Source of the DNA: Macrocystis pyrifera
Lineage: Eukaryota; Sar; Phaeophyceae; Laminariales; Laminariaceae
Direction: 5' to 3'
NCBI GenBank assembly: GCA_031763025.1
Contig: JASSKH010000037.1
Span: forward strand, 2,418,001 to 2,482,000
Length of the DNA stretch: 64,000 bases
The notes below the pieces were generated by a model, which saw only the letters and a program-made list of their open reading frames with translations, was not told where the DNA came from and ran no database searches. How positions within the stretch are numbered: the stretch's first letter is position 1; each line of letters begins with the position of its first letter. The translations under genes were made by a program, and so were the position numbers. Positions 49,515-61,439 of the stretch are shown one piece after another.

Positions 49515-52500
49515 TCAGTCCACCACGAGGCTACGCTTCTTTCTGGGGTACCATGGGAGGTCCAGACTGATGCCCGAGTCCTTTTCTTTGCCGAGTCCAT
49601 CTCTGAGCACCATGACAAGCCTGCCAAGGTTCGAGGAGCAAGTACCCACGAACACGTCAGCCGCCGCCAGCTGCTTGAGGTCCGCCATGAGGTAAACTAA
49701 AGACCCGTACCCCTTGTATATGACGCGCAGCAGTAAGGAATATCGAGGAGGGAACGCGTTGAAGGGATAAACTCTTGCACGGAGGGCATCGACGAAGGGC
49801 ATCGACAAGAGTGTGTTCGTGGGTTCGGTCATCGACTGCTACCGCGAACATCAGCGTTCCGTGTATTTTTAGTGTAGGTTTGCCTGGTTGTACCCTGCTG
49901 TGTTTTCACCGACCATAAAAGGGATTGTTCCAGACGAATGATCTATTCGCATTCGAAGCGTTGCGATATCGCAAAGGTTCTACTCATCGTGGATGGCATA
50001 CTTCAGGGCTTTGGGTTGAATGTACCCCGGGTTTGATGTGTTGCGGCTCTGGAAGAGTAAGGGCTCTCTATTTGGGTACGTGTGTGTTTTACCGGCTTGG
50101 ATCTCCGGACAAGACGAGGGAATTACTGGCACGAAAACTCGGTTCGCAACGAAGGTCAAAGCGTAACGATGGACCGAAACCGACTTTAAACGCTGACGTG
50201 TGCAAAAGCCGAATATTTGGGGCACCATAGTAGGCGAGCGAGCGTCGATATCACCATCGTCACAGTTATCGCAATGAACACACGGTCTCAAGCGCGACGT
50301 GAGTTAGTACCTGTGATATGGAGTGTGTGGTCATTGGCGAAGTTTTCACTCCGCCGGGCACTCCATCGTCGACATGCACAATGTCCTCACTGGATACGCC
50401 CGGAAAGTATGCGCCGGTGAGGGCGCGGACCTCGTTCGCCACGTTTGAGTCGTCCGAGGCGACCCATATCCCTTTGATAGCACTCACTGAAGTCCCATTA
50501 GGTTCTTGCTGGAGGTAGCGCACCGCTTCCGCCAAGTAGTCCTGAGGAAAAAACGCAGCACGACATCGGAAGGGGGACGGGTGAAAAATTCTTAGTTTTT
50601 AGTGATTATGTCATACTCATGTTGAACCCCCTGCTGCATCACGACCTTTCTGGTAGACAGCTAAGGTGCTGTGGGACACGGCGTTCGCCCCTTCTCGACG
50701 TATAAATTCCTGTCGTAATTACCTCCACATCGTGTTTGAAATCATGGTGGTGTGGCTTGATCTTGTCCCCGCGACGAATGTGTATCGCTATGAAGGGCGA
50801 CGTTTCGAATGTTTCCCTAACACGAGTAACCACGTCCATGTCCCTGCGAAGCCACGGCGTCAGGTGACTCCACAGGAACTTCGTCATCACCTGCGTGGTG
50901 GCGGGGGGGAATGCATCAAAACGTATAGCGCTTGTTGGTGGCAGGTCAGATATTTCAAAATCAACGTATTGACCATTACGTATGGAGGGGGAGGGCATAA
51001 TCTACCATTAGCGAAAGCAACTGTTGGCTGCACACCAACTTCACACCGAATTCAGCCTCAACGCTCAAACAGAGTCGTGGGTACTGCGCCAGTAATAGAT
51101 CTAGCCAACAAGCGAAGTATGACCCCAACACAATGATAATGTGCAAACTATAACAGGACCAATGTTGGTTCATGCGACATGCTTCCAGTTTCATCCAGCG
51201 CAGTGAAGAAAGCACCATAAGGGCATTCTCTTTTGGGAAAATCCTATTCGCCCACTTTTGTCGGTCTGTCCGATGAAATCACACACCAGGCATAGCCCTG
51301 TATAGCTTGCCTTTTTCCGCCCACCAACGATCCCAATGAATTGACGTTCATACCGGGACGGATGTAGAAAAGCTAGCACACGCACAAGCGGCCTGCGCCA
51401 ACTCTTAGATTGTCGACTGCACTGTGCGTTGAGCTATATGATACCCACTCGAACATCCTGATTTTGCGAACACCCTCGTTTCATATCGTGTCCCATAATC
51501 AAACCATCTTCCTGGAGTGCAACCCTCGGTACGTAGATCTATCGATAATCGGCTCGATTGCAATGTATTGCCCTACATAGGACCTCATTCGACAATCCAG
51601 TACAAGGTATGAATTTTCAGGTACAACGCCTTCTTCGCGGAGCAGCCAAACTCCGAGGTCAAGCACACACACTATGGACACGAGCGTGACCGCGAGAACA
51701 TATGCTCGATGTACCACACTTTTAGGAAAATCTACCAACTCAAGTGCGTTCAAACGTCCCGCAAGTGAACGTTTCTTCACCGATCCTACTGCAGGTACGT
51801 GAGTTCGGTAGTATTGGCGCATGATACGGCCGTCTAGTCTATCAACAACTCGCTGCGACTACTGTTCAATATGGTGTCTAGAATATGGTTTTCTGAGTTC
51901 GTAGGTAAAATAATATCTAGATAACGGCCATTTGGAATCCGTACCGAAATTGCTATTTAAGGGTACGAAAGAGATAAAACGAACAATATCGTCAGCGAAG
52001 CGACTTTTCATTTTTACGCGTCTTTGCTAATTATTGAATGCACACCCATGCCGTTCATACTATTGTCTGGATGAGATTCGTAGTATCCGACGAATTGTGT
52101 CAGCCTTTTCATTGTGAGTGAATGATGCCTTGCACATTGTCGGAACACAAATCAAGTATCAGCACTGTATATTCAAAGGATGCGTTTATTTTTTTTCACA
52201 CATACCCCCTAAATTCGTCTGGACGCAGACGCGTAAAAATCATGCCAAAGAGTGTGTTCTCGGCCTAGCCTCATGAAAAACAAAGGTCGGCACTCACCGC
52301 CCTAGCGCCGCGGTGGTCGACGTCCAACACCTCGAACGAGGCGGAAAAATTCGCTGCCCGGATCACTTCCACTGACACCGCGATCCTGTCCGCCTCCTCT
52401 TCATCTTCAGCCGAAACCCCTGCCGAACGCAGGTGCTGTTTCCACAGCTGCGACCAAAAATCGTGTTGGTTCAACGATCCAAAGAAAGGGTTAGCTTGTT

Positions 52501-52567
52501 TCGTCGATCCAACGGAAGCTTTTTCCTGAAGCCGAACGACCCGTTCTTGCTGGAGTTGATCCACCAC

Positions 52568-54282
52568 TAGTGTTGGATATCGAAATCATGAACGTTTCGG
52601 TACGATAAGGCCAAAATAACTTCGACAACAATAACGTTATCGTACCGATAATCCGGGAAAGTCGATGACGATAACGATAACGATAATGGAGGCGAAAACC
52701 GGCGCAAAACGCCCTTTTTCGATTTTTTTGGGTCGCGTCATCACCACGAGGACCCGTAATACAAGTGAATACAACACCAGCAGAGGGTTCCCAGGATCAA
52801 CGTATTCCAGGTTGTTGTTCTCACATTAACTCTTCGCCACAATACAATGCAGACAAGCTCCCATAACTCTGGAGTGGAAGAGATACCTCGGTAAAAATAA
52901 AACAACCAAAGAATAGTACACATGATAACTGAAGCACATGTCGTACACCTCAGACAAAAATAAAAGTGAGGCCCGTGCACGTAGGTATGAGATACATGCG
53001 GTACGCTGTACAAGTCGCCACAGAAACCGAGAAGACCACATACTACCCAGAAGAAATGGACAGGATGAAAAAAAAACAACTCGACGTCGAAAAATCGAAA
53101 TCAAAATAGGGGAAAAAAAAAAAAACAAAAATCGAAAAGGCACGAGAGATAAAAACTTCAATTCAGGCAAGAAAGCAAGAAATCAGAAAGGAAACACACG
53201 AGAGAATGCGCTGTTTTCGCAGATTGCAGGCTCGCACACTACGCGAGGGGTGTAGAACAGAGATAAGAACAAAAAGACAAACATACATACTCCGCTACTA
53301 AGAACGCCAGGGAAGCAAAAAAGAGACAAATAGCCAAAACCAAAATGGAAGTCTTAAGACAGGTATTGGCTACCAGGTATACCGGGTATTGTGTATTTAT
53401 TGTCTACCACGTACGTACGTACATGAAAAAAGGAAGAAATCAACTGATCAGGTTTAATATGCTGTATTATTATTGCGGAGGACTACAGTAAATGGGACCT
53501 ACGGCACACTAAAATCTACACATTTCCCTATTTTTACTAACAATATTTGGTCGTATTTTCTATGCCCCCCCGTAATAACAGTAGAAGATATGTAGCTGTT
53601 AAGTACCAAGGCGCAACGGCAACCACAGCTCAACACAAAATGTATATAATGCCGCACAATGCTATTCGGAAGAACTTGTGTACGTACTCACGAACCCAAC
53701 CGTCGCCGCCACACAAAAAAAACCAAAAATTCACTTGTCCTTCCTGCCGAGCGCGCTTGACCATACCAATCCGTGCGAACCGTCCAAAAACACGAGGAGG
53801 GCATAGACAGTGTCATCTCCCAACCTATTACGCTTTTTCGTTACGACATTCCCAGCCGCTGAGAAAACGCGCTCAGACGCAGCCGACGAAGGAGGAATCG
53901 CTAAATAAATTCTTCTCGGCCAATCTAGCCAGGGTTGGGTACGCAAACTGGTGCCGGCACGACCAGCTCAAGTCGTCCTCCCCGGTGCTCTCGTCGTCGT
54001 CGTCCTCGTCGTCTTCAAGCCCCTTCTCAAGCGTGAAGCGTTGGAGCTCATGCTCGATCGCCTGCATCCTTGCTGTCAAGGACAGCGGCGGGGCGATAGA
54101 GGTTTTGTTGCCGTGTCCCCTGTCCCCCGTGGAGGCGTTCGGCCTTTTATCGTTTTATCGTATCGTTATCGTTGATCGAATTATCGAAACTAATATCGAA
54201 ATACCGAACTTTTTTCGGTTCGAATAAAAAAAAGAAATTATCGAACGATATATCGAAAGTTTCGGTACTATATCCAACACTA
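52568..54282 (-). mobile_element. Deleted hAT DNA transposon in intron 2 of fucosyltransferase copy B
   Basis: Both ends carry the 13-base inverted repeat TAGTGTTGGATAT (52568-52580 and 54270-54282). Flanking octamers TCCACCAC and ACCGCCAC match at six of eight positions, as expected for an aged 8-bp target duplication. On the minus strand, 54079-53731 encodes the C-terminal hAT dimerisation domain (RHQFAYPTLARLAE, then SSAASERVFSAAGNVVTKKR and ALLVFLDGS) split across two frames by a frameshift near 53920. There is room for little else of a transposase upstream. Subterminal CGATAACG repeats occur near both ends in opposite orientation. A TA-type MITE is nested inside. Confidence 0.85.
53473..53575 (-). 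mobile_element. TA-type MITE, copy 5, nested in the hAT element
   Basis: A 103-bp copy flanked by TA (53471-53472 and 53576-53577), with ends TTGCGGAGGACTACAG and CTATGCCCCCCCGTAA and the same TTTTTACTAACAATATTTGG interior. It lies inside the hAT element in intron 2 of fucosyltransferase copy B and therefore arrived later. Confidence 0.82.
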
Positions 54283-57200
54283 ACCGCCACAGTTAGCGAA
54301 CTCCAGCTAGAGTCTTAGCGTGTCTGAGCGCGACCACCCGAAGATAGCCTCTCTACTGTAGCAAGACTGACCTCGGGTGTGTCGAACGTGCACAAGTGGG
54401 GCATGTTGCTGAATAGGCAGCTCCATCCAGAACATTCCATCGCTCTCGTGAGAACATTCCAGCTCTGGCAGCTGGGTGCTGTCCACCAGTACGGCGAGAT
54501 CGCTCCACCCTTCTACGGCGACGGCATACACCCAGGCATTCAACAGATCTGATTTTTATGGGAGACGTTGGCAGCAAAGTGGCATGGTTCCACGGGGAGA
54601 ATACGGTAGTTGGGACAAGACATAGTCATCGTGGGCTGGCGTGCGTAGCTAGTACTCCGCGAAGGCACCGATTTAGAAGTTGGGAATTTATACGGAGGGT
54701 AGTGTCCGCCGACCTGTGTAGCGACTGGCCTGAACCTCATCAAACTGTATCGAACCAATGCGTTAATCCTGGCGAAACAAGCAAGCAGTGTGCTAAGGGT
54801 GTCAACGGCGGTCTACCACATCCTGTTCAAGGATGGTGTCACGACTGTTCTCTGCCATGGTGTTGCTCGATGCTGCGTCTATGCTGTTGATAACTGCTGT
54901 GTGTGTGGTATTGCTGTATACACGTACGAAGTATCACACAATTTAGACACTAGATTAATTTACCTGCGGCTGTGTGCTGTTATGTTGACCCTGTCTCCCG
55001 CAAACTGGTACTGCTGGTCCCGTTACTTCTGCCATACCACGACTGCCGTAGTATTATTGCTGTACTATCCGCACTGCTGTACGGAGGCGGGACGGAGGCG
55101 GCGGCGGCGGCACGAACAGCAAGCAGGACGAGCATCACATGATACTCGTACTGGCAGCTTTGTACACTGTTGCTGTAGTACCTGCAACCCTGATACCTTG
55201 CCACTGCTACAGGTTACTATAATACTACTTTTGAATCTACACAAAAAGCCGTATCAAACAAAAGATAGGCATCAAAGCAGCAGCAGCAGCAATAACAGCA
55301 GCAGCTCGTCCCCGGAAGAAATACTCACATCATTTCGAACCACACCATACTAAAACTCAACAACACTCAATCAATATATAAATATTTGTGAAATGAAGAA
55401 GTTTCGACACGTTGCAACGTCGTATCATTCTCCCTTGTTCGGGTTATTATATAGTATCAGTGCGCAGAATGATTATTTCAAATAGTCCTGTTGACCCGGG
55501 CAGCATCCAGGGGAGCCACTGGCGGCCTATATCTTTGACAAGGAATTACATATAGAATACGTGCCGCCGTGCATCTTCCTCAGTGTCTGTTGTAGGCAGA
55601 GTGGCCACGTATAGCTATACGACGAAGGATTGGCCAGAACTCTCTGTAGTCTCGGTTAAGTTGTGGTGGAGTGGTAGGACGATGGTAGATTACACAGGAG
55701 TCTGTGTCTGGCCAGAAAGGTATACTTGTACTGGTAGGGTTTTGTCAATGTGCAGACGGAAATCATCGAGACGAGCTCCCTGCCGCAGATGAAGGTCAGG
55801 CAGGATCATGTTTTTAACAGGTGAGTGCATGCTCCGAGCGTGTCTTACAGATGCGGCGCAAAAAGGTCGCGAAGAATGTACGAGGATCAGGACCGCCTTT
55901 CTTCTCACCACCATCCAAAGTCAGCACCACGGGAAGAAGGGGCGCAGCAACATCGGGTCGACGGCGATGAAGGGAGGGAATCACGAAAGGACGTCCTAAC
56001 GTGGGAACATTCCCACGCCCGGAGCTAAGGAATAGGGGGGGAAACCCACAGGGACGGAATTTTAAGGGGACTTTGGAAGAAGTACACGAGTCGCTTGGTT
56101 GGTACAATATCCGCAGATTGATGCGAGCGTGTGTTTGTTTCTCGTTTGGAGAAATGGGGTTAGACAGATTAGGAGTGTTTCCGGGGCAAGGATAAGACCG
56201 CCCTCTTGCCCACGAGGAAAAGGATTGTTGTTCTGATTCGGGTTTCAACTACTTTCCCGAGATGCTCCGTGGAGGACGGGGGAGTTTTTATTTTTTTTTC
56301 TTTTGCTATCTTGACGAGTATTTGCTGCTCTTCGAGTTTACTTTTAACCTTTGTTGTTTGGGTTTGAAGACATCGAACGTGGGGGGATGTCAGGGCGAGC
56401 AGAGGACATTTCACCATTGTAGTTTTAGACCCGGAGTCGTAGTACCTCGGAAGGATAGCATACAAGGGGATCGATTAAACGTGTTTGGGCTCGTAGGGAG
56501 CTTGGGGCACGTCGATCACTTGAAAGCACGGACTTGAACCAAACTGAGAACTTGTGAATCCCTGGCACGTGACACTCGCCCCGAACGTCTGCAACGTTTT
56601 CTGCACGCTCGTGAGTTACCCGCCTGACCTACCCCTCCGATTAGCCGGATCTCCGCGAGCCCAAACGGGTCAGACCGTAGAGTAAAATGCACGCTTTATT
56701 GCCATGCCGCAAGCAATAATAATAGTAGTAGGACAATAAACAGATGTACAAAATCGTGATGCGCATAGGGTCGCTTCCCGTAAACACAACTCACTCTAAA
56801 TTCGCGAATACGTAGTACGGAGTACCTGCAGCGACAGGTGGACACGCACTGCCATTGGATGGGCGAGAAAAGGGCTATAAAACCATGATTGCTTTTTCAC
56901 GTTAGATTTTATTGCCTGCGCTTGGCCCAGATAGTCCCGTGCGCATGTCCTTTCAAAAAATTCACTTCCTTCAAATGCTCAACCACTGGCACGCCAGCCA
57001 CATCCTCGACGTCACGCATGGGTTCCCACAACTGCCGATATTATATGTAGTCATAAATATGTGTGTCCGAAATTTATCTAATACTGCTGCAACCTAAAAA
57101 AACGCCGGACCGAACACCCATGTAATGTCCACTTGAGCTCTTGAGATTCAAGAAAATCGAAGCCCAGCTTTGCGGTGCATCAAGCGCATCAGCTTACGCA

Positions 57201-57546
57201 AGTGTCACACGCTAGAGTAAGATCATATCCAAACTTGTACGCGTTGGGGTATTGAGCGTTGCGGCCAGCCTCCACCACAACGATACTCACTATTTATGTT
57301 GCTCCCGAAGCCCGAGGATCTCCACTTGTAGCTCACTCTCCCCAGCTCACACCCCAGCTTGTGCCCAGAGAAGTCCTCCACCCAATGCGGCGAGAAAACC
57401 TCACTATTAATCGCACGGGTCATTTGTGCCGACGGCTGCGCCTCTGCAACCCTGTTGTTACCTCTTCCTCCGAACAAAACGAACACCTGGAGAGCTACCA
57501 GCAGCGCCTGCCGTGATCGGCCGAACGCGTACATGATGCTTGCCAT

Positions 57547-60426
57547 GTCGTGGCCACCAAGAGTTACCGAGTCGCAGAGCGTCGTGGGTGTCCCTATCCT
57601 CTGCACGTTCACGAAAAAATGCAAACAACCACACACATTTGTTGGAGTAGCAGAGACGGCACTACTGTGGATACCTGGTATCAGTTGGAAAGGGTAGCAT
57701 TAGTTCGGCTTGTTCACGAAAACAATTTGAAACATTCCCAATGACTTCACGGGGCAAGGCCCGGGTGGGGGCGGCGGGGTCGATGGGGAGTGCACAAAGA
57801 AAAATGCGTTGTATGGACAAAATACAATTCAATGTCAGCATATAATATGTGGCATGCTATGCCATAGTGCATCATTTTCAATCGGACTCCTGCTCGTTGC
57901 GATAGTTCTCGCGGCGAGTGAGTAGTTCGGGTAAAGCATCATAGGGGCGATTATTAATAACTACAATGGTGCAGGTATGGGGTAGTACGTTTGCGATCTT
58001 GAAGACAGGAACAGGTGTATTGTGATGCGGTGAACGGTATAGGGTAGTGGTAAGGGTGGTGGTGAGGGACGCAGGTGGTTCTGGCAGCTGGAAAGCAGAG
58101 CTTCGCTTCTTCTGATTTGGATCTTCTTATTGATGGCGAGAGCTGAGGAGGTGCTCTGGTAGAGAAGGGAGAGGTAAGGGGGCGGGACTCGACGCCCAGA
58201 TATTCTCGTCACACTCCACTCCACAAGCTCTCCTAAATTTCTCTTATCTGATGTACTCCTATAGAACTTTCCTATGGCTACCGATCGTTCTTCTGCTAAT
58301 ATAAGACCTTCTCATTTCGTGATCCTATCTGCGTTAAGGAACATTACTCTCGTCTAACGGGTTATCCGCCCTAGGGAACATTCCTAAAAGAACGTTACTG
58401 AATATCCGCCGGGTTAATCCATTCTTTAGATTATTCTCGTATTCGCGAGACTACAAGACTGCAACGTAATATCTATATCTATAGCCCTTGAGTGATCTAC
58501 TCATATCACATTAACCCACCCTGAATAGTCGTATATGCAGACCACAAGATGGTCGGAGGGTGATGACGAAGTTCATCCCAAACGGCCAGGAAAAAGGTGG
58601 TCGAAGATGCGGCTATTCGAAACAAAAGAAATGAGGCTACAACCCTCCCCACACCTCGTAATAAGACCCAAACATTACGAAGAGGGGGTGTTCGCTCAGA
58701 ACAACCACTAAAAGGGAGACTAAAGTAGAGAGAGAGACATAACTCAAAGCGGAAGCGAACTACGACGTGTTTTTTTTTACCTCCGGGTTGTGATACACCT
58801 GCTTTTACTACTCTACTGGTGTGTGGGAACCCATACATGCTCTACTGCAGAATTGCGATTGTTCTGTACCCAAGACGGGTGTGTGGTATGTTCAGGGCTT
58901 CTGGTACTGTACAAATATATGCCCCCCGAAGTGGGATGCTTATTTCCCCCTTGGAGAGGACGAGCGGCGAGAGCAAGGAGCCAACTGAAGAAACTGCCAC
59001 AAAATACGACGCCGGCAAGACTCCCGTAAACGCAATTTTTCGGACCGTGTGGTACTCGCTTGTGCTTCGCGTCCTCAATACGTAAGAGTATGTTTTACGG
59101 CCGTAATTTTTGAGCGGGGCATCGCAGAAATGCCATTGTTTCGACATTCCTTGATTTATATAGGGCAAATGCCAAACTCATATATACCTGATCCGTTTGA
59201 GCCAAAATCAAGTACATTCTAAAATCAAGTAAAAAACGCGCGCCACGAGCGGTGTGATGTCCATGACAACTCGATGAAAAAAAGAATGCGCCTAGAGCAT
59301 TAAGCGTACCACATTGCCTCCAAAATGTGAATTGTTTGTTTTCTTCAGGGTGTACGTACCACGGGCTCCACTTGGACCTGCAAAGAGTCACTATTAATAT
59401 GCTTCGCTTGTTTCGCCACGGCGGGAGCGCCACAAGAGTATTTACACTGTGTCTGGCGCCCCCCTCCCGTTGACAGCTATAAAGCTTCCAGACCGTCCTC
59501 GCGGAACCGCCTGCTCGGCACGAAATTATCTCGCCGCACCAAACCTGAGACCACCTCGACGCGGGGTGCTGCAGACGAAATGCCGAGTGTCCATGGTGCT
59601 GTAACGACTGCTGTGAACATAGACAGAAGAAGACAACAGAGTACACACAACAACTAACTGAAGCACATCGCACACCCCAAAGGAGAAAAAGTGAAACAGC
59701 GTACACATGTATGCATGTATATACGTACGACGTACGAGTACAAAGTTTATACGTCAATACAGAAGAATTTCAACCGAGGGAGGGCAGACGCATACGGAGA
59801 GAAAACACAGTCTCTCTGATTGGTTCAAAGTTGGCCAAAATCAGTTGAAAGCTAGACAGAGTAGAATCAATCAGGTGTACCTTAGCCAATAGCAGGGCTC
59901 TCCTGGTGTGTGTTTTGTAATTGATTTCAGTATGTAACTGTTTTTGGCACGACAGTGGCCAAGTATACCTTATTTTGGCAAAAACACACTTACGTATGTA
60001 ATAGTGTTTTCGTTTTATCTCTTGATGAATGGCTAATAGAGCAATGAAACTTACATCGACGTTCTCCTTGTTGTTTCTTCAGCGCTGTCTCCACCGAATT
60101 TGACCTTGATCGGGAACGACGACTTTTGTATGAAATTTGAGCTAGTAATAGGTAGTTCATGTTTTTGAATTCTTGCGGCTATCTCGGCGAGATCGGGTCG
60201 GAATTCAAGTATCCTCATATTTTTTCGAGTACGTACCTATACTTGTTTTAGTCACACTGAGTGTTGTGTGAGCGGTGTCTGGTTCACTGTCCCAATTTTC
60301 AACTTCCAGTTCGCAGCGGTTCACGATACGCAAATTTAGAATTGTGTGTCCGTTTTTTTTAGGCTGTCCCAGCTCTTAGTTAGGTCTTACGATATGATAA
60401 TATCGAAGAAAACGAAGAAAAGAGCT
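57547..60426. other. Upstream flank of copy B, then unassigned sequence
   Basis: 57547-57720 resembles the upstream flank of copy A (TGTCC(C/G)TATC, CACGA and a purine-rich GGAAAGGG block) and may include the 5' leader or promoter. The rest has only weak frames, the longest being 59757-59095. Confidence 0.4.
59095..59757 (-). CDS. Hypothetical 220-codon frame
   Basis: One of the longest open frames in the window. It has a hydrophobic start and a Cys-rich composition, and ends ETMAFLRCPAQKLRP. No domain, no consistent codon signal and no splice context were recognised. A frame this long is only mildly unexpected by chance in 64 kb, so it is reported as a weak candidate. Confidence 0.18.
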   Translation of the reverse strand: MTYKLCTRTSYVYTCIHVYAVSLFLLWGVRCASVSCCVYSVVFFCLCSQQSLQHHGHSAFRLQHPASRWSQVWCGEIISCRAGGSARTVWKLYSCQREGGARHSVNTLVALPPWRNKRSILIVTLCRSKWSPWYVHPEENKQFTFWRQCGTLNALGAFFFSSSCHGHHTARGARFLLDFRMYLILAQTDQVYMSLAFALYKSRNVETMAFLRCPAQKLRP

Positions 60427-60870
60427 GGGTTCACCACTTTGTAGATATCAATAAAATTCCAGGATTATTCTGATGCCCTGTATAATATTTGCACGTAGGT
60501 ACTGCGACTATAAAATGCCTAAAAATAACGTGGAGGGGGCGGGGGGGTGGAGGGTGATGTAGCTCCGAGGTCCATGATGTAAAATAGTTCCGCGGTCTAC
60601 GATGCCAAGCACCATGATTTCGATGTTGGGTTCAATTCCCGGGGTGCAACGCTTGTTGCTTGTATCCGACGATTTTTGACCGTTCAACGATTTCTGACTG
60701 TTTGCAGTTCGCGCTTCGCGCTCACGGCCACCCGGCGGCTCCTGCAGAGGGCTAATTATATTTGTGTACCTTGTAGGCGGGAGCAGGGTGCCAAATGGGA
60801 TCACATCCGGGTGGGATCAGGTCCGGGTGGGATCAGGAGAGCCAAGCAGGGGTCTGTTTTGTTTTCCCGC
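60427..60870 (+). mobile_element. SINE-like repeat R2, copy with tRNA-like head
   Basis: The first part (60427-60660) is repeated at 61195-61392 and holds a tRNA-like head: an A-box-like TAGCTCCGAGG or a later CCGCGGTCTACGATGCC, and a B-box-like GGTTCAATTCC at about 60629. The second part matches the inverted copy at 2.9-3.1 kb, including triple GTGGGATCA-type repeats. Pol III internal promoter function is inferred from the boxes only. No complete cloverleaf can be closed, so it is not called a tRNA gene. Confidence 0.55.
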
Positions 60871-61194
60871 TTAGCATGGAGAATATTCCAAGAAACTTTT
60901 TATCTACAAGTTGGAGAACTATACTGGAAGAAAAACCCAGGGAATGTTTATCTTACTATAAGTGAATAGGCGTACTTAGGAATCGTGATCCGCAGTTTTT
61001 TTTTTGCTATCTCGAAACAAACGCGACACATGCAACACAGGCAGCCGTGTTTCTGATCAGGTTTTGACGCAGGTTGGGGTCCGGGTTAGGGTAGGGATTA
61101 GGTCTACACCTCTACATTGATCCAACCAGGAAATACAGCCTACCCCTGACAGACCCGTGCTACACAACATATTACAAATTGGAATAGAAGTGAG

Positions 61195-61392
61195 CTGGGT
61201 TCACCACTTTGTAGAAGGAGATAATTTCCAGGAAATTTCCTATGCTCTGTACATGCTTATACGTACACGTAGTACACGTATATTGCGACTACAAATAGCC
61301 TAAAAACAACGTGGAGGGTGATATAGCTCCGCGGTCTACAATGCCAGCACCATGATTTGTGCTGCTGGGTTCCGTTCCAGGGCTGCGACGTA
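61195..61392 (+). mobile_element. SINE-like repeat R2, head-only copy
   Basis: A second copy of the 60.43-60.66 kb block: CTGGGTTCACCACTTTGTAG, AACGTGGAGGGTGAT, TAGCTCCGCGGTCTAC, GCACCATGATTT and CTGGGTTCCGTTCCAGG. CAGCAC/GTGCTG and CTGG/CCAG can pair like anticodon and T stems, but the acceptor ends do not pair. It lies directly before the 61.4 kb tandem array. Confidence 0.55.
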
Positions 61393-61439
61393 TTTGTTTC
61401 TAAAAACCATACCAAACACTTTCGGGTTTGCTCCCCCCA

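Larger units (their letters stand above)
49515..57546 (-). pseudogene. GT23 (FUT8-like) fucosyltransferase, copy B, frameshifted and carrying a hAT insertion
   Basis: Exons mirror copy A: 57546-57291 (alternative ATG at 57534), 54548-54372, 52447-52298, about 51001-50723, 50541-50311 and a last exon ending at 49515 whose acceptor (about 49790-49840) is not resolved. Exons 3 (150 bp) and 5 (231 bp) are exactly as long as in copy A, and junction sequences match (gtgagt after exons 1 and 3, gtaattacga after exon 4, gtact after exon 5). The nucleotide-binding AIHIRRGDK, WVASDD and FVGTCSSNLGRL motifs are intact. Exon 2 is 177 bp against 182 bp. The 5-bp shortfall lies just before the conserved WSCLFSNMPHLCTF segment, which moves it out of frame and makes exon 3 out of phase if the same donor is used. 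Intron 2 holds a 1.7-kb hAT element. A different donor could rescue the frame, so pseudogene status is likely but not proven. Confidence 0.65.

Noticed and set aside
51499-51822. A minus-strand frame with a convincing hydrophobic helix (RAYVLAVTLVSIVCVLDLG) that looked like the N-terminal anchor of fucosyltransferase copy B
   Set aside because: It lies in intron 3 between exons already placed by comparison with copy A. Exon 1 at 57546-57291 supplies the N-terminus in both copies, and copy A has no equivalent here.
53547-54227. A 226-codon plus-strand frame
   Set aside because: It is antisense to the hAT dimerisation domain and crosses the nested MITE border. No motif.
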